The notes under the pieces are model-generated. The model did no database searches. It was not told the DNA's origin and saw only the letters and a list, made by a program, of their open reading frames with translations. 7,238 bases of DNA from a bacterium (GTDB lineage: Bacteria > Armatimonadota > Fimbriimonadia > Fimbriimonadales > GBS-DC). The stretch covers positions 1 through 7,238 of the forward strand of contig JARJMV020000265.1 of the NCBI GenBank assembly GCA_029335935.2, given 5' to 3'. The position numbers and the translations under genes were made by a program. Below, one piece after another: positions 6,530-7,238 of the stretch (within the stretch, counting starts at the first letter, position 1; each line of letters starts with the position of its first letter).

Positions 6530-7084
6530 ATGATCTCTATGTATCTGCTGGGCGTCGATTTGGGCACATCGGGCGTAAAGGCGTTGCTGATTAATGCGCA
6601 GGGCAGTGTCGTCGCCAGCGCGAGCGAGTCGTATCCGCTTTACACTCCCCAGCCCCTGTGGGCGGAGCAAGACCCAGATGACTGGTGGCGCGCAACTTGC
6701 CACGCGATACGCGCTGTGCTTAGCCAATCAGGCGTCGCTGCTCAGCAGGTGCGCGGCGTCGGGCTGAGCGGGCAGATGCACGGCTCAGTGTTTCTGGATG
6801 AGCGCGGCGAGTCGATCCGCCCCGCACTCCTCTGGTGCGACCAGCGCACCGCCGCCGAATGCGCGTGGATTACCGAGCGCGTCGGCGAGCGCACCGTGCT
6901 GGAGACGACCCTGACCCCCGTGCGGAGGGGCGTGCAGGCGGGCACGATTGTCTGGCTGCGCAGCCTCGAACCCGAACACTCGGCGCGGGTGCGACAGGTG
7001 CTGTTGCCGCCGGATTTCCTCCGCTCCCGCCTCACTGGCGAGTCGGCCACGGAGGTTTCGGCCGCAGCGGGAACCGAGTTGTAG
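6530..7084 (+). CDS. FGGY-family carbohydrate kinase (xylulokinase-like), N-terminal part ending at a premature TAG
   Basis: Intact relatives phosphorylate a sugar such as D-xylulose with ATP in the cytoplasm. This frame gives only 184 aa, against about 490-500 for the family. The N-terminal phosphate-binding motif DLGTSGVK is at residues 10-17. The xylulokinase-type GLSGQMHGSVFLDERG is at 78-93, LLWCDQRTAAE at 100-110, and LLPPDFLRSRLTGESATEVS at 158-177. The protein stops at AAAGTEL, where relatives continue with an aromatic residue and DV. The catalytic Asp of the family (in the GGGD-type motif) lies further on, so this fragment should be inactive. Some usually conserved positions are altered (LPKD is LPPD here, DASGT is AAAGT), which may mean decay or a divergent subfamily. 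ATG 6539 (MYLLGVDLGTSG) is an equally good start. It lies 30 bp behind valS on the same strand, probably read through from it. Confidence 0.85.
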   Translation: MISMYLLGVDLGTSGVKALLINAQGSVVASASESYPLYTPQPLWAEQDPDDWWRATCHAIRAVLSQSGVAAQQVRGVGLSGQMHGSVFLDERGESIRPALLWCDQRTAAECAWITERVGERTVLETTLTPVRRGVQAGTIVWLRSLEPEHSARVRQVLLPPDFLRSRLTGESATEVSAAAGTEL

Positions 7085-7238
7085 AGCGTCCCCCGCCGCG
7101 ACTGGGCGTATGATAGGCTGGACTTCTTGGAGCTGCCGCGTGACTGGTGCCCCACCGTACATGAATCGCCCGAGATTACGGGGCGCGTGTCGGCGTCGGC
7201 ATCGCAGGCGACAGGGCTGGCAGAGGGTACGCCTGTAG
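7085..7238 (+). pseudogene. Same-frame continuation of the interrupted FGGY kinase, cut by the window edge
   Basis: Directly after the TAG at 7082-7084 the same reading frame stays open for 51 codons to the end of the window. It begins SVPRRDWAYDRLDFLELPRD and then includes WCPTVHESPEITGRVS and ATGLAEGTPV. These match the order expected in xylulokinases: R-x-W, then a short helix, LPR, the ESPE/TGRVS stretch, and TGL-x-x-GTPV just before the catalytic GGGD region. There is no start codon or RBS that would make it a separate gene. It is best read as the rest of one gene broken by a single nonsense codon, unless the stop is a sequencing error or is read through. Confidence 0.75.

Noticed and set aside
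5906..6567. Long minus-strand frames (193 and 217 codons) opposite the end of valS
   Set aside because: They are antisense to a clearly coding ValS C-terminus, and long antisense frames are common in GC-rich genes. Products are rich in Ser, Arg and Cys with no recognisable domain.
7082..7084. TAG read as pyrrolysine or another recoded amino acid
   Set aside because: The family has an ordinary aromatic residue here, two other genes in the window stop at TAG, and no structured recoding signal is evident downstream.

Overview
The window looks like chromosomal DNA from a GC-rich bacterium. The 34-bp tandem repeats with inner palindromes, the apparently leaderless promoters and the style of the exporter suggest a thermophilic, Armatimonadota-like lineage. 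That placement is inference from memory and is weak. No phage, plasmid or transposase gene is visible, so most of the window is ordinary housekeeping DNA. The unusual material sits at the two ends and in the promoter regions.

Positions 1-508 contain no credible protein gene. Positions 1-184 are five full units and one partial unit of a 34-bp tandem repeat whose junctions form 9-bp-stem hairpins. Next to it, read on the minus strand from about 410 down to 209, is a cobalamin (B12) riboswitch. It points left, so its RNA would run straight into the hairpin array, and the gene it controls lies beyond the left edge.

Positions 509-1375 (+) encode PrmC, the release-factor glutamine methyltransferase. 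It converges with a long minus-strand gene (1380-3698) for an ABC exporter half-transporter that carries an extra N-terminal PH-like region and a cysteine zinc-ribbon-like motif. Only 4 bp separate the two stop codons. An 89-bp divergent promoter region (3699-3787) then separates the exporter from valS (3788-6499, +), a full-length valyl-tRNA synthetase. About 30 bp after valS comes a FGGY-family sugar kinase resembling xylulokinase. It is interrupted by an in-frame TAG at 7082-7084, after which the same frame continues with family-like sequence to the right edge.

PrmC and ValS both serve translation (termination and tRNA charging), but they are not co-transcribed here. The kinase may be read through from valS. 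Several genes lack a Shine-Dalgarno sequence at normal spacing and instead have a -10-like TAnnnT box directly before the start codon. That is the pattern expected of leaderless mRNAs.
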